A stretch of 36,213 bases of DNA from an uncultured Bacteriovoracaceae bacterium (lineage in GTDB: Bacteria; Bdellovibrionota; Bacteriovoracia; Bacteriovoracales; Bacteriovoracaceae). Position numbers and translations under genes: made by a program. Below, in pieces: positions 1-7,401 of this stretch. The notes beneath the pieces were generated by a model that had not been told where the DNA came from, made no database searches, and was given only the letters and a program-made list of their open reading frames with translations. Position 1 is the first letter of the stretch; each line of letters begins with the position of its first letter. The stretch spans positions 1 through 36,213 of the forward strand of contig CAJXHA010000002.1 in NCBI GenBank assembly GCA_913053615.1. The letters run 5' to 3'.

Positions 1-942
1 TGTTTGTCCTCTTTTAACTCTTCCATCCATCACTGCTTCATGTAATGCTGCTGGAATAGATGCGGAAGATGTATTGGCGTACTTTTGAACAGTTTGAATT
101 ACTCTTTCCATAGGGAAATTTAAAAGCTTAGCCGAAGTTTCAATAATTCTTAAATTTGCTTGGTGTGGGATAAACCAATCAATATCATCAAGAGTTAAGT
201 TATTTCTTTCAAGAAGAGTTGCACAATGAGAAGACATTGTTTTAACAGCTGCTTTGAAAACAACCTGTCCATCCATTGAGATATATTGTTCTTTTTTCTC
301 TAATACTTCATGAGTAATAGGCTCCTTTGAACCACCTTTTGGAAGTGCAAGGGCCATACTCTTTGAAGAATCACAACCTAGGATAGAGTCAAAAATCATT
401 GCACCCGTATTATCTTCATCTCTTGAAATAACCGTTGCACCACAACCATCTCCAAAAAGAACACAAGTCGATCTATCTTCCCAATTATTAAATGTAGATG
501 TCATTTCACATCCAACTAATAGTGCGTTCTTATAGACTCCAGTTTGAACTAAAGAATTAACCATTTGAAGTCCGTAAACCCATCCTGTACAAGCAGCATT
601 GAAGTCTAAACAAGCACATTGGTTACTTATCCCAAGTCTCGTTTGAAGCTGACTTGCTGTATTTGGAAATAACATATCAGGTAAGGTTACAGAAAAAAGG
701 ATTAAGTCGATATCATCTGGTGTAAGCCCAGCATTTTTAATCGCTTCTCTTGCAGCATGCTCGGCCATACCACTAGGGAACTCTTCATTTTCAACGCTTC
801 CAATTCTTCTTTCTTTGATTCCTGTTCTTTGAGTGATCCATTCATCTGAAGTGTCGACCATTTTTGCAAGGTCATCATTAGTCATTACTTTTTCAGGGTG
901 ATAATTACCAGTTCCTTTGATTATGGCATTGTACGTTTGCAT
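1..942 (-). CDS. fabH: 3-oxoacyl-ACP synthase III (FabH), 3' end outside window
   Basis: Condenses an acyl-CoA primer with malonyl-ACP to start type II fatty acid synthesis in the cytoplasm. I translated 314 codons from the ATG at 940-942; the frame is open to base 1, so roughly the last 15-20 residues are missing. Family marks seen: near the N-terminus VDTSDEW followed by RTGIKERR; active-site Cys about residue 118 in NAACTGW; the His motif PHQANLRI; and the Asn motif YANTSSASIP. These are the Cys-His-Asn triad of KAS III. A Shine-Dalgarno-like AAGGAA lies just upstream. It follows rpmF on the same strand, but a strong terminator hairpin (973-1008) stands between them, and the plsX gene that normally lies between rpmF and fabH is absent. 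The assignment is very secure. Confidence 0.96.
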   Translation of the reverse strand, partial: MQTYNAIIKGTGNYHPEKVMTNDDLAKMVDTSDEWITQRTGIKERRIGSVENEEFPSGMAEHAAREAIKNAGLTPDDIDLILFSVTLPDMLFPNTASQLQTRLGISNQCACLDFNAACTGWVYGLQMVNSLVQTGVYKNALLVGCEMTSTFNNWEDRSTCVLFGDGCGATVISRDEDNTGAMIFDSILGCDSSKSMALALPKGGSKEPITHEVLEKKEQYISMDGQVVFKAAVKTMSSHCATLLERNNLTLDDIDWFIPHQANLRIIETSAKLLNFPMERVIQTVQKYANTSSASIPAALHEAVMDGRVKRGQT

Positions 943-972
943 GAGGGTATTCCTTTTTTGAAAATTAAGTGC

Positions 973-1008
973 AAAAAAAAAGGCCATCAAATATCGCTAC
1001 TTGATGGC
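973..1008 (-). terminator. Rho-independent terminator/attenuator between rpmF and fabH
   Basis: On the minus strand an 8-bp perfect stem (arms 1001-1008 and 983-990, GCCATCAA/TTGATGGC) with a 10-nt loop is followed by a run of nine T (973-981). This is a textbook intrinsic terminator for rpmF. It ends only about 30 nt before the fabH start codon, which leaves little room for a separate fabH promoter, so partial read-through into fabH is likely. Confidence 0.85.
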
Positions 1009-1062
1009 TTTTATTTAAGACAATTTAAACATTGCTCTTAATTCTGTGTCAATGAGATTTGA

Positions 1063-1272
1063 TTACTCAGCGCTTTCTTCTTCTGCGTCAGCTTTGATTT
1101 CGAAAACCTGCTTACCTTTATAAGTTCCACAGCTAGGACATGCGTGATTTGGAAGAGTTAAGTCTCCACAATTTGGACATGACATAGGGTGTTTTCTGTA
1201 CTCTTTATGGTGCTGACCAGCTCTTCTGAGACCTTTTCTCGATACTGATGTTTTCTTCTTAGGAACTGCCAT
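1063..1272 (-). CDS. rpmF: 50S ribosomal protein L32
   Basis: A small protein of the large ribosomal subunit. The 69-residue product starts MAVPKKKTS, which is diagnostic for bacterial L32, and carries a zinc-ribbon pair of CxxC motifs (CPNC about residues 32-35 and CPSC about 45-48). The acidic C-terminal tail (EEESAE) makes it slightly longer than the usual 56-60 residues. A GGAG ribosome binding site lies about 6 nt before the ATG. It has its own minus-strand promoter (1307-1335) and a terminator directly downstream, so it is probably transcribed mainly as a short single-gene RNA. Confidence 0.97.
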   Translation of the reverse strand: MAVPKKKTSVSRKGLRRAGQHHKEYRKHPMSCPNCGDLTLPNHACPSCGTYKGKQVFEIKADAEEESAE

Positions 1273-1306
1273 ATTAATCTCCAGATTTAATTTTTTTTAG
1301 ATGAAA

Positions 1307-1335
1307 CTTATATAAAAGAATCTATGGAATTTCAA
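1307..1335 (-). promoter_or_regulatory. Predicted sigma-70 type promoter of rpmF
   Basis: Read on the minus strand: TTGAAA (-35, 1330-1335), a 17-nt spacer, then TATAAG (-10, 1307-1312), about 35 nt upstream of the rpmF start. Both boxes are one or two bases from consensus and the spacing is ideal. The -35 box touches a 9-bp inverted repeat (arms 1335-1343 and 1350-1358) that overlaps the stop codon of the upstream gene. That repeat could be a weak, T-poor terminator. Confidence 0.6.
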
Positions 1336-1354
1336 TAACAAAAGCTATTTTTTG

Positions 1355-3049
1355 TTATGGATTTGATTCATAATTCAATGAGTCTAAGTGTTTGATTTTA
1401 TTGGGTTGGCTATCTGGCTCAAAAATTTTCAAGATAACAGTCGCATCTTGAGCCCCTAAGTCATAACACTTAGAATTATATTTTGAGCATTTTTGCATAA
1501 TGTCAGTTTTAAGATTTGGGCACTCGAATTCATAACTTGTAATGTATGCATTTCTGCCGGCCATTTTCATTACTTTATTAATATTTTCTTCTGAACAATT
1601 TGGAAGGGTAAATAAATTGAAGTTTTTATTTATGCGGTAGTCTCTAAAAAAGTATTCATGCCAAGAATAATTAGAAGTAAAAAGATAGATTTCATTAGAG
1701 TAATTAGTTGCCTTGGTTACTTTTTCAAATAAGTCAGAGCTCTTATGTGTATTAAAATAAGTGAGCTCAGAAGGGGAAAATGCAAGGTTTGCTAGTAAGT
1801 ATACTGGCAAGATGGAGTTAAGTATTTTTTGCTCTTTAATATAGCTTGTAAGTAGACTGAGGACAAAAATGAGCAATGCAATCAAGAAGAAATTATACCT
1901 CATATATATTGTTCTTCCCGTGACTTTAAAGAAAATCATCACTGCAGTAAAAACAAGAATTGTAAGGACTATACTTAAAAAAGACTTATTCTCTTTAAAA
2001 ATCTGGCTGAGCTTATCTCTTAAAATAAATCCTAATATAAGTATAAGTGATACGAGAATCAAATAAGGACTAACTTTTTCAAATGGAACAGAGTGCTCGG
2101 GTGCTCCTAAGTAAAAGTCAGTAATTTTATTATAACGTGTAAAGTTAAAGATTATCTTTTGAGAAACCCAAAAGATAATGAGCTGGATAGGTAAATATTT
2201 GATCGCTAATTCTTTGTGTTCGAAGACCCACATTAAAAGATAGAGTAGTAATCCACTGATAAGAACGTAGTTCTCTGAACTATGTGAATTGAGCTGAAAG
2301 AGAACGAGTATGGTAAAAGCAAGTATTACCCTTGTGAACTCTTTAAAGCTGAATTTTTGTTTCGAGAAAAGAAAGTACACAAAAAATAATGTAAACTGAT
2401 GTATTGGAAAGTAAGGTGTGAAGTGTTGTTCTAGCGTAAATTGAATCCCAATAAAGTACAAGTAAGCAATATTAAAAATAGCGAAATGATGTAGGTCTTT
2501 ATATTCTTTGTCATGAAAACTTTTGAGTGCAATTAAGACTAAGCAAATAAAACCTGCAAGATAATTGACGAAGAATATTAAACAGCTCAACCACAATAAA
2601 AGCTTAACAGAATGATTACGTACATACTTACTAAGAAAGATAAGGAGCAAACTAAAAGCGAGGATATAATTAGTAATAATTAGGCTGAATGAAAAAATAT
2701 AAGCATTAAATAAGATATAAAAGAAAAGATATTTATCTAATAAAGCCCTTTTGCTATTTATTAAAAAGTAAAGAAGAGGCAATGTTGAGAATAGTATCGA
2801 GAAGAATCTCATTTTATTTATAGTTATTATATCAAGAGAAACAAGAATCTTTGTCACTAAGTATGTAAGAGGTGGGTGAAAAGAGTGATAAAGGGAATAA
2901 CCAAATATACTTTCAAGGTCCCAATATCCACGTGATAAGACCATTAACTCATCAATAAAAAGCTCTGTATTCCAAGCATAAATAACCTTAAATAAAGTTA
3001 TGATACATACTAGGATTATAAGCGGTTTTATTTGTAGGAGCTTTCCCAT
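1355..3049 (-). CDS. GT-C fold membrane glycosyltransferase-like protein (GT39/PMT_2 style)
   Basis: A 564-residue polytopic membrane protein with a first membrane segment about 9-25 and roughly ten more hydrophobic segments up to about residue 410, then a soluble C-terminal part with several Cys. After the first segment comes an acidic pair (D33-E34, in FIDELM) followed by HPPL at 58-61. This is the layout of GT-C glycosyltransferases (ArnT/PMT type), where the acidic pair in the first periplasmic loop is catalytic and the sugar donor is a polyprenyl-phosphate sugar. The substrate cannot be told. It lies 5 nt after the DUF177 gene and just before rpmF, an unexpected place for such a gene. 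A second protein of similar design is at 15150-16622; both end with a similar DAxVILK segment. Family call fairly sure, function open. Confidence 0.65.
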   Translation of the reverse strand: MGKLLQIKPLIILVCIITLFKVIYAWNTELFIDELMVLSRGYWDLESIFGYSLYHSFHPPLTYLVTKILVSLDIITINKMRFFSILFSTLPLLYFLINSKRALLDKYLFFYILFNAYIFSFSLIITNYILAFSLLLIFLSKYVRNHSVKLLLWLSCLIFFVNYLAGFICLVLIALKSFHDKEYKDLHHFAIFNIAYLYFIGIQFTLEQHFTPYFPIHQFTLFFVYFLFSKQKFSFKEFTRVILAFTILVLFQLNSHSSENYVLISGLLLYLLMWVFEHKELAIKYLPIQLIIFWVSQKIIFNFTRYNKITDFYLGAPEHSVPFEKVSPYLILVSLILILGFILRDKLSQIFKENKSFLSIVLTILVFTAVMIFFKVTGRTIYMRYNFFLIALLIFVLSLLTSYIKEQKILNSILPVYLLANLAFSPSELTYFNTHKSSDLFEKVTKATNYSNEIYLFTSNYSWHEYFFRDYRINKNFNLFTLPNCSEENINKVMKMAGRNAYITSYEFECPNLKTDIMQKCSKYNSKCYDLGAQDATVILKIFEPDSQPNKIKHLDSLNYESNP

Positions 3050-3054
3050 TGTAA

Positions 3055-3597
3055 CTATTGTTTTAAGTTTGTCGGAGATTCCATGGTCTCAATTGGCCCA
3101 TCTTCATCAAGCACTGGGTATTGATTAATGTTTAAATAAATAAGCTCATGTACCATTTCTTTCAGGTTCGCTATATTTTTCTCAGAAAAATGAACTTCAT
3201 GAACATCATTGTCTACAAAAGTTTCATCTAAGTCTTCATATTCTTCGTCTTCAGCAAAGTGATTTGGAATAAAACAAGACTTAAAGGAAACAGTCATTTC
3301 ATCACGCATCTCTTTTAAGGTTCTGACACATTCTGTGAAAAAAGAAACATGTAACTCACCTTTGCACAGTAAAACATTACCAAATGGTTGGTGGTGTACT
3401 CTCTTAAGAGTGATGTCTAAATTTATTTCAGAGTCAGCTAAGTATTGCTCAGTTGTTCTTTCGCTCACTTTCTCATTTAATTCATTGAGAAGGTCTTCTA
3501 ACCAATCTTGTGATTTGTTTAGCTTATAAGAGCTTTCCTCGTTTGGTTTTAAGAGGAGAATATTAACTTCAGCATCAATCTTATCAAATTTAGTCAT
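3055..3597 (-). CDS. DUF177/YceD family protein
   Basis: A 180-residue soluble protein. I assign it to the DUF177 (YceD/YlbN) family by its layout: a central strand pair resembling GxxxVxxxxEC (here GELHVSFFTEC about residues 80-90), an acidic linker, and near the end a segment ending in EMVHELIYLNINQYPVLDED, which corresponds to the E. coli YceD segment with DEIILALPVVPVHD. In most bacteria this gene lies immediately before rpmF, and the family has been linked to 23S rRNA accumulation. Here it is on the same strand as rpmF but separated from it by a 564-codon membrane protein gene. It follows the histone-like gene by 4 nt, so the two are probably cotranscribed. The conserved second Cys of some relatives is not obvious. 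Confidence 0.72.
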   Translation of the reverse strand: MTKFDKIDAEVNILLLKPNEESSYKLNKSQDWLEDLLNELNEKVSERTTEQYLADSEINLDITLKRVHHQPFGNVLLCKGELHVSFFTECVRTLKEMRDEMTVSFKSCFIPNHFAEDEEYEDLDETFVDNDVHEVHFSEKNIANLKEMVHELIYLNINQYPVLDEDGPIETMESPTNLKQ

Positions 3598-3601
3598 AGT
3601 T

Positions 3602-4156
3602 TTACTTTTTACTTGCTTTCTTTTTAGCAGTTTTCTTTTTTGCAGTAGTTTTTGTTACTTTCTTAGCCGTTTTCTTAGCGGCTTTTGTTACTTTTTTCGC
3701 CGTCTTTTTAGCGACTTTCTTAGCTTTCTTGGCTGTTTTCTTGGCAACCTTTTTTGCTACTTTCTTTGCGACTTTGGCAGTTTTCTTTGCTTCTTTCACT
3801 GTTGCTTTTAAGTCTTCAGCGTCTTCATCTTTACTGTCTTTCTTAGCGGCTTTCTTGGTGGCTTTTTTTGTTGCTTTCTTTTCAACTTTCTTGGCAGCTT
3901 TTTTCTCTACTTTTTTAGCGGCTTTCTTTGCAGGTTTTTTTGCCGCTTTTTGACTAGGCTTTTTACCCTCTTTTAGATCTTTATAAAAATCCACTAGTTT
4001 ATTATAAAACTCAAAAGAGTCATCAACATCAACACCTTTAAACTCTTCTTCTAATTCTTTATGCAGGTTCTTGTCATGAATTTTGATCAAACTTAATAAA
4101 TAAAAACATTTTGATTTATAGTTCTGATTTTTCTCTGGTCCACTAAAGCTTGTCAT
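3602..4156 (-). CDS. Histone H1-like Lys/Ala-rich protein with a distinct N-terminal domain
   Basis: A 184-residue product in two parts. Residues 1-64 form an ordinary, mostly helical, mixed-charge segment that I do not recognise. From about residue 65 to the end the protein is almost entirely degenerate AKKxAKK/KKAxKK repeats, broken once by a short acidic stretch (DSKDEDAEDLK about 108-118). Such tails resemble histone H1 and the bacterial Hc1/AlgP-type proteins; they are disordered and bind DNA or RNA through lysine charge. A nucleoid-compaction role is inferred. A strong GGAGG ribosome binding site precedes the ATG, suggesting high expression. It heads the minus-strand group that continues into DUF177 and GT-C. 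Other possibilities are an RNA- or ribosome-binding protein, given the neighbours. Confidence 0.7.
   Translation of the reverse strand: MTSFSGPEKNQNYKSKCFYLLSLIKIHDKNLHKELEEEFKGVDVDDSFEFYNKLVDFYKDLKEGKKPSQKAAKKPAKKAAKKVEKKAAKKVEKKATKKATKKAAKKDSKDEDAEDLKATVKEAKKTAKVAKKVAKKVAKKTAKKAKKVAKKTAKKVTKAAKKTAKKVTKTTAKKKTAKKKASKK
3608..3963 (-). repeat. Degenerate tandem codon repeats encoding the Lys/Ala tail
   Basis: The 3' part of the histone-like gene consists of imperfect 12-15 nt units rich in AAA/AAG and GCx codons. The number of units probably varies between strains through slippage or recombination. It reads as an Ala/Phe-rich open frame on the opposite strand, which is an artefact. Confidence 0.7.
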
Positions 4157-4221
4157 AAATCCTCCACCTATGTTTATATGTTTACTTATTTAATAAGACT
4201 TAAAGAGAAATTGCAATAAAT

Positions 4222-4677
4222 ATGAAGTACTTAATTTGTGGATTTAGTGGGGCTGGAAAATCTAGCTTGCTAAATAAAATTAAAAATGATTCGCAGTATA
4301 AAGAATATGAATTTTATGATTTAGACAGCGAGTTATTAAAGATTTTTAAAAAAGATTCAATCACTGAATTGGTTGAATCCATTGGTTGGGAAGAATTTCG
4401 CCAAGCAGAACAAGAAACTTTAAATTTACTACTGCAAAAAAGTAATATTTGGATTGCGCTCGGTGGTGGTAGTTTGAATGAAAAGAATGTAGATTTTTTC
4501 TATGAGTCAAAGGACATCAAAGTCTTATTCTTAGATACTCCAATAGAAGTTTGCTTAGAGCGTATAAAGGCCGCTGGTGATAGGCCCTTATTGGCAGAGG
4601 GTGAAGATTTCTTAAGAAATTTATATAAGTCTAGACTTCCAATTTACACAAGATTTGAAAGAATTTTAAGTAATTAG
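4222..4677 (+). CDS. aroK: Shikimate kinase-like protein
   Basis: Phosphorylates shikimate with ATP in the shikimate pathway. The 151-residue product carries a P-loop GFSGAGKS (residues 7-14), an acidic DLDSEL segment at the place of the shikimate/Mg site, then FRQAEQETL (the family's FRxxE motif), LGGGSL at the family's GGG motif, and a lid-type GDRPLL. The family's usual GE before FR is replaced here by GWEE. It is a little shorter than typical AroK (about 170 residues). Translation signals are weak, with only an A/G-rich stretch upstream. It is divergent from the histone-like gene across a 65-nt gap. Other small P-loop kinases (gluconate or cytidylate kinase-like) are less likely because of the GGG and FRxxE motifs. 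Confidence 0.82.
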   Translation: MKYLICGFSGAGKSSLLNKIKNDSQYKEYEFYDLDSELLKIFKKDSITELVESIGWEEFRQAEQETLNLLLQKSNIWIALGGGSLNEKNVDFFYESKDIKVLFLDTPIEVCLERIKAAGDRPLLAEGEDFLRNLYKSRLPIYTRFERILSN

Positions 4678-4740
4678 AGTTTTATATACTTGATGTTTTT
4701 ACTCGGAAAATGAATCTTTTACTAGATAAACCAACTAGGC

Positions 4741-4777
4741 TTGTCAGATGGTCCGACGAAGTGCCATAATTATTATG
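4741..4777 (+). promoter_or_regulatory. Predicted promoter with a dyad over the -10 box
   Basis: TTGTCA (4741-4746), an 18-nt spacer and CATAAT (4765-4770) precede the gene at 4802. The -10 box forms the left arm of a small perfect dyad (CATAAT-T-ATTATG, 4765-4777), which could be an operator or chance in AT-rich DNA. A good AAGGAG ribosome binding site sits just before the ATG. Confidence 0.45.
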
Positions 4778-4801
4778 ATTGCCATCAGCTAAGGAGTAGG
4801 T

Positions 4802-6247
4802 ATGAAGGCTCAAGAATCTAATAATCAAGAACAATTTCAAGTAGCACTTTTATTTGACTCGCTTAAAGAAGCGAAGCCCGTTTCGGATGCTTTAAGAGAT
4901 ATAGGTGTTTATGCCCATCTTTATACAGAATTAGATGAATTTTGGGTTCATATAAATACTCAAACTCCAGATCTTGCATTAGTAGATGTGAAAAAGATGT
5001 CTCAGGGGACTTTATTATTAAAGAATCACCCTAAAGCTCAATCTGGTGATTTAAGTTTTGCTTTTTATTATAGTGAAGAGACTAAGTTTCTTACCCAATC
5101 TACTTTTCAATTTAAGCATTATGGATTCATTAAAAAAGAACTCGAACTAAGAGGACAAGTACAAAGTATTTTAAAAAGATTTAATGAAGTTCTCCATGCT
5201 AAAGATGAAGTTGAAACATTAAAAGAAAGAGTACAAAGATTACAACTTCGTTCTCAGAGATTAGTAGAAGATAATGAGATTGCCTTTAATTTTAATCATC
5301 AATTAGAAAAGCTTAATCAGCTTGTGGATAGAGTTGGTCGTTTTAGTTCAGAGAAAGAATATATTTCTCAATTAATTACAGTGTTCTCTGAGTGGGATGA
5401 TGTAAGTGAGTTTGGAGTTTACACTCTAGGACAAAGTGGTCAAAAATTAGTTTCACCTAAGGCCATTAGAAATAAGTATAATGAATTACCTGATCTTTGG
5501 TTAACGAGAGCAAGTGAGAAAGGCATTGATCAATTCTCACAAGAAATGGCTCATGAAGTTGCATTTGATCTATTCAATCAAAACCTAAGAGTCGTAAATA
5601 TTAAAGCACGTTCAGAATATCCTGAGATCATGATTTTATGTCAGTTTAATGAGGATAACTTACACCAATTTAATTGGGATCTATTAGAAGAAAGACTTTC
5701 GTTTCGCTATATGAGTTTTTTAATGCGTACTCAATCAGAGGAAAGTGTAACAGATACCAGAACTGAAGTTTGGAATGTTCTAAACTATCTTGATGATATT
5801 CACTTTCACCAAACTCAAGCAAAGCATAAGTGTGTTGAGATCGATCTAACAAATTTAGTTAATGTTATTAAAGAGAAGCATGGAAATCGCTTTTATTGGA
5901 AATCATTTTTTCAAGATTTTAACTCTCAACTTTCAGAGGTTTTAACTGGTAACTTTAAAGTTGCAAATTTTGGTGTTAGCAGTATTGCAACACTTATTGA
6001 TAATCGTTATTTAGAAGAGGACTTTGCAGCTTGTAAAGAATTCTGTTTAAATTTTCAATATTGGAGATACTTTGAAGATACTGCGATGATGATGAACTCA
6101 ACAATGTATCCAAAAGTGAAAATTATTGCTCCAAGCTCTGTGAATTATTTAAGACAACAACAAACTCAAAATACAGCAGCTGCTCAGATTCCGCTAGAGA
6201 CTAAAGTGAATCGCATGAAGTATAGAGCACCTCAACTTGATGCATGA
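4802..6247 (+). CDS. Pseudo-receiver / coiled-coil / GAF-like regulatory protein
   Basis: A 481-residue soluble protein. Residues 13-125 have the order of a response-regulator receiver: hydrophobic strand VALLFDS, then PDLALVDVKK with D62 at the phospho-acceptor site, and GFIKKE near 108-113 placing a Lys where receivers have one. The acidic pair at the end of strand 1 is reduced to a single Asp (D19), so phosphorylation is doubtful. Residues about 130-178 look like a coiled coil (VETLKERVQRLQLR). Residues about 183-315 could be a GAF-like sensor domain, with low certainty, and 316-481 match nothing I know. There is no output domain such as HTH, kinase or GGDEF. It overlaps the next gene, alr, by 4 nt (ATGA), so the two are translationally coupled. 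A signalling scaffold is inferred. Confidence 0.55.
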   Translation: MKAQESNNQEQFQVALLFDSLKEAKPVSDALRDIGVYAHLYTELDEFWVHINTQTPDLALVDVKKMSQGTLLLKNHPKAQSGDLSFAFYYSEETKFLTQSTFQFKHYGFIKKELELRGQVQSILKRFNEVLHAKDEVETLKERVQRLQLRSQRLVEDNEIAFNFNHQLEKLNQLVDRVGRFSSEKEYISQLITVFSEWDDVSEFGVYTLGQSGQKLVSPKAIRNKYNELPDLWLTRASEKGIDQFSQEMAHEVAFDLFNQNLRVVNIKARSEYPEIMILCQFNEDNLHQFNWDLLEERLSFRYMSFLMRTQSEESVTDTRTEVWNVLNYLDDIHFHQTQAKHKCVEIDLTNLVNVIKEKHGNRFYWKSFFQDFNSQLSEVLTGNFKVANFGVSSIATLIDNRYLEEDFAACKEFCLNFQYWRYFEDTAMMMNSTMYPKVKIIAPSSVNYLRQQQTQNTAAAQIPLETKVNRMKYRAPQLDA

Positions 6248-7359
6248 GAAAAGACACAGCTCTCTTAGTCAACTTTGAGAATCTAAGTTATAACTTTCAA
6301 GAATTAAATAAACTAGCACCTCATAATGAGGTGCTTTTTATGATTAAAGCAAATGCATATGGAAGCGGACTAACTGAGACTTATCGTTATGCAAAGGAAG
6401 TGAATAGAATTTCTAATTTTGGTGTTGCTTCACTAGGTGAGGCAATAAAAATTCGAGAAACATATCCTAAAGATAAGACAAGTATATATGTTTTTAGTGA
6501 TCTCAACTTAGATAATCATGAGTTCATAAAGTTATATGATGAGCTAGATATTATTCCCGTTATATCAGATATGGAGAGTTTAAAAATCTATATCGAAAAA
6601 TTGAAATCAAGGCCACTTGTAATAAAGCTTAACACTGGTATGAATAGACTAGGCTTTGCAAAGAGTGAAGTTGATGAACTTATAAGTATAGTGGCGAAGA
6701 ATAATTTAAATATCTTTCACTTAATGACTCACTTTTCAAGTTCATACTTTGATGTTGATAGAGTCCAAGCAACTAGAAAGCAATATGAACTTTTTTGTGA
6801 CATTAAAAAGTCATTTCTCTCAAGTGGAGTGAGTATCCAAAATACAAGTTGTGCTAACTCTGGAGCAATTGAACAAGAGTTTAGTTTAAATGAAAACTTT
6901 ATTCGTCCAGGTCTAATGCTCTATGGGCCATATAGTGTTGGAGGTATAAAGAATGAGCCCATTAAGTGGCATGGCAAAAATATAAACTCTCTAGAAACCA
7001 GAATCATTAAAAAAACATTCTTTAAAAAAGGAACTCCTATCGGCTATGGAGGCACGGTAGTTGATGACGACTATCAAGTATTGCTCCTTCCTATAGGTTA
7101 TGGTGATGGTTTTTTGACTTATTATGCTAATGCTAAGTTTAAGCTAGAATCACAAGAGGTTAAAGTCCTTGGTAGGGTAAACATGGATATGGTTGCTCTG
7201 GGGGTAAAGGGCAGCAGTACTGGCTTTAAGCTGAATCAAAAGGTAAAAATATGGGACTTTGATCAGGCCAGTTTGATGCAATTCTCAAGATCTGTAAAAA
7301 CAATTCCCTATCAAGTAATGTGCGCCATAAGCACAAGAGTTCCTAGAATATACTTATAA
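6244..7359 (+). CDS. alr: Alanine racemase
   Basis: PLP enzyme that interconverts L- and D-alanine, supplying D-Ala for peptidoglycan. The 371-residue length is normal. K35 in MIKANAYGSG is the PLP lysine. The C-terminal domain has the catalytic tyrosine in IGYGGT, followed by LLLPIGYGDG, LGRVNMDM and FIRPGLMLYG, all family hallmarks. The usual His in the KANAYGHG motif is Ser here. The start overlaps the stop of the preceding gene by 4 nt, so expression is coupled to it. A weak A/T-rich hairpin lies about 1-25 nt after the stop codon. Confidence 0.93.
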   Translation: MRKDTALLVNFENLSYNFQELNKLAPHNEVLFMIKANAYGSGLTETYRYAKEVNRISNFGVASLGEAIKIRETYPKDKTSIYVFSDLNLDNHEFIKLYDELDIIPVISDMESLKIYIEKLKSRPLVIKLNTGMNRLGFAKSEVDELISIVAKNNLNIFHLMTHFSSSYFDVDRVQATRKQYELFCDIKKSFLSSGVSIQNTSCANSGAIEQEFSLNENFIRPGLMLYGPYSVGGIKNEPIKWHGKNINSLETRIIKKTFFKKGTPIGYGGTVVDDDYQVLLLPIGYGDGFLTYYANAKFKLESQEVKVLGRVNMDMVALGVKGSSTGFKLNQKVKIWDFDQASLMQFSRSVKTIPYQVMCAISTRVPRIYL

Positions 7360-7365
7360 AACTTA

Positions 7366-7394
7366 TTTTCAGATAAAGTTTATTTTTCTACAAT
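7366..7394 (+). promoter_or_regulatory. Possible promoter of the mla operon (leaderless start)
   Basis: TACAAT (7389-7394) lies only 7 nt before the ATG of mlaE at 7402, with TTTTCA (7366-7371) 17 nt further upstream. No Shine-Dalgarno sequence is visible before the ATG. If this -10 box is used, the mRNA would begin at or next to the start codon. Confidence 0.3.
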
Positions 7395-7401
7395 AGTCTT
7401 C

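Noticed and set aside
3729-3953. Open frame on the plus strand giving an Ala/Phe-rich 74-residue product
   Set aside because: It is the complement of the Lys/Ala repeat tail of the histone-like gene; such repeats stay open on the other strand by composition.
3608-3963. Tandem repeat considered as a CRISPR or mobile repeat
   Set aside because: Units are short, degenerate and in frame; they are coding repeats for the Lys/Ala tail.
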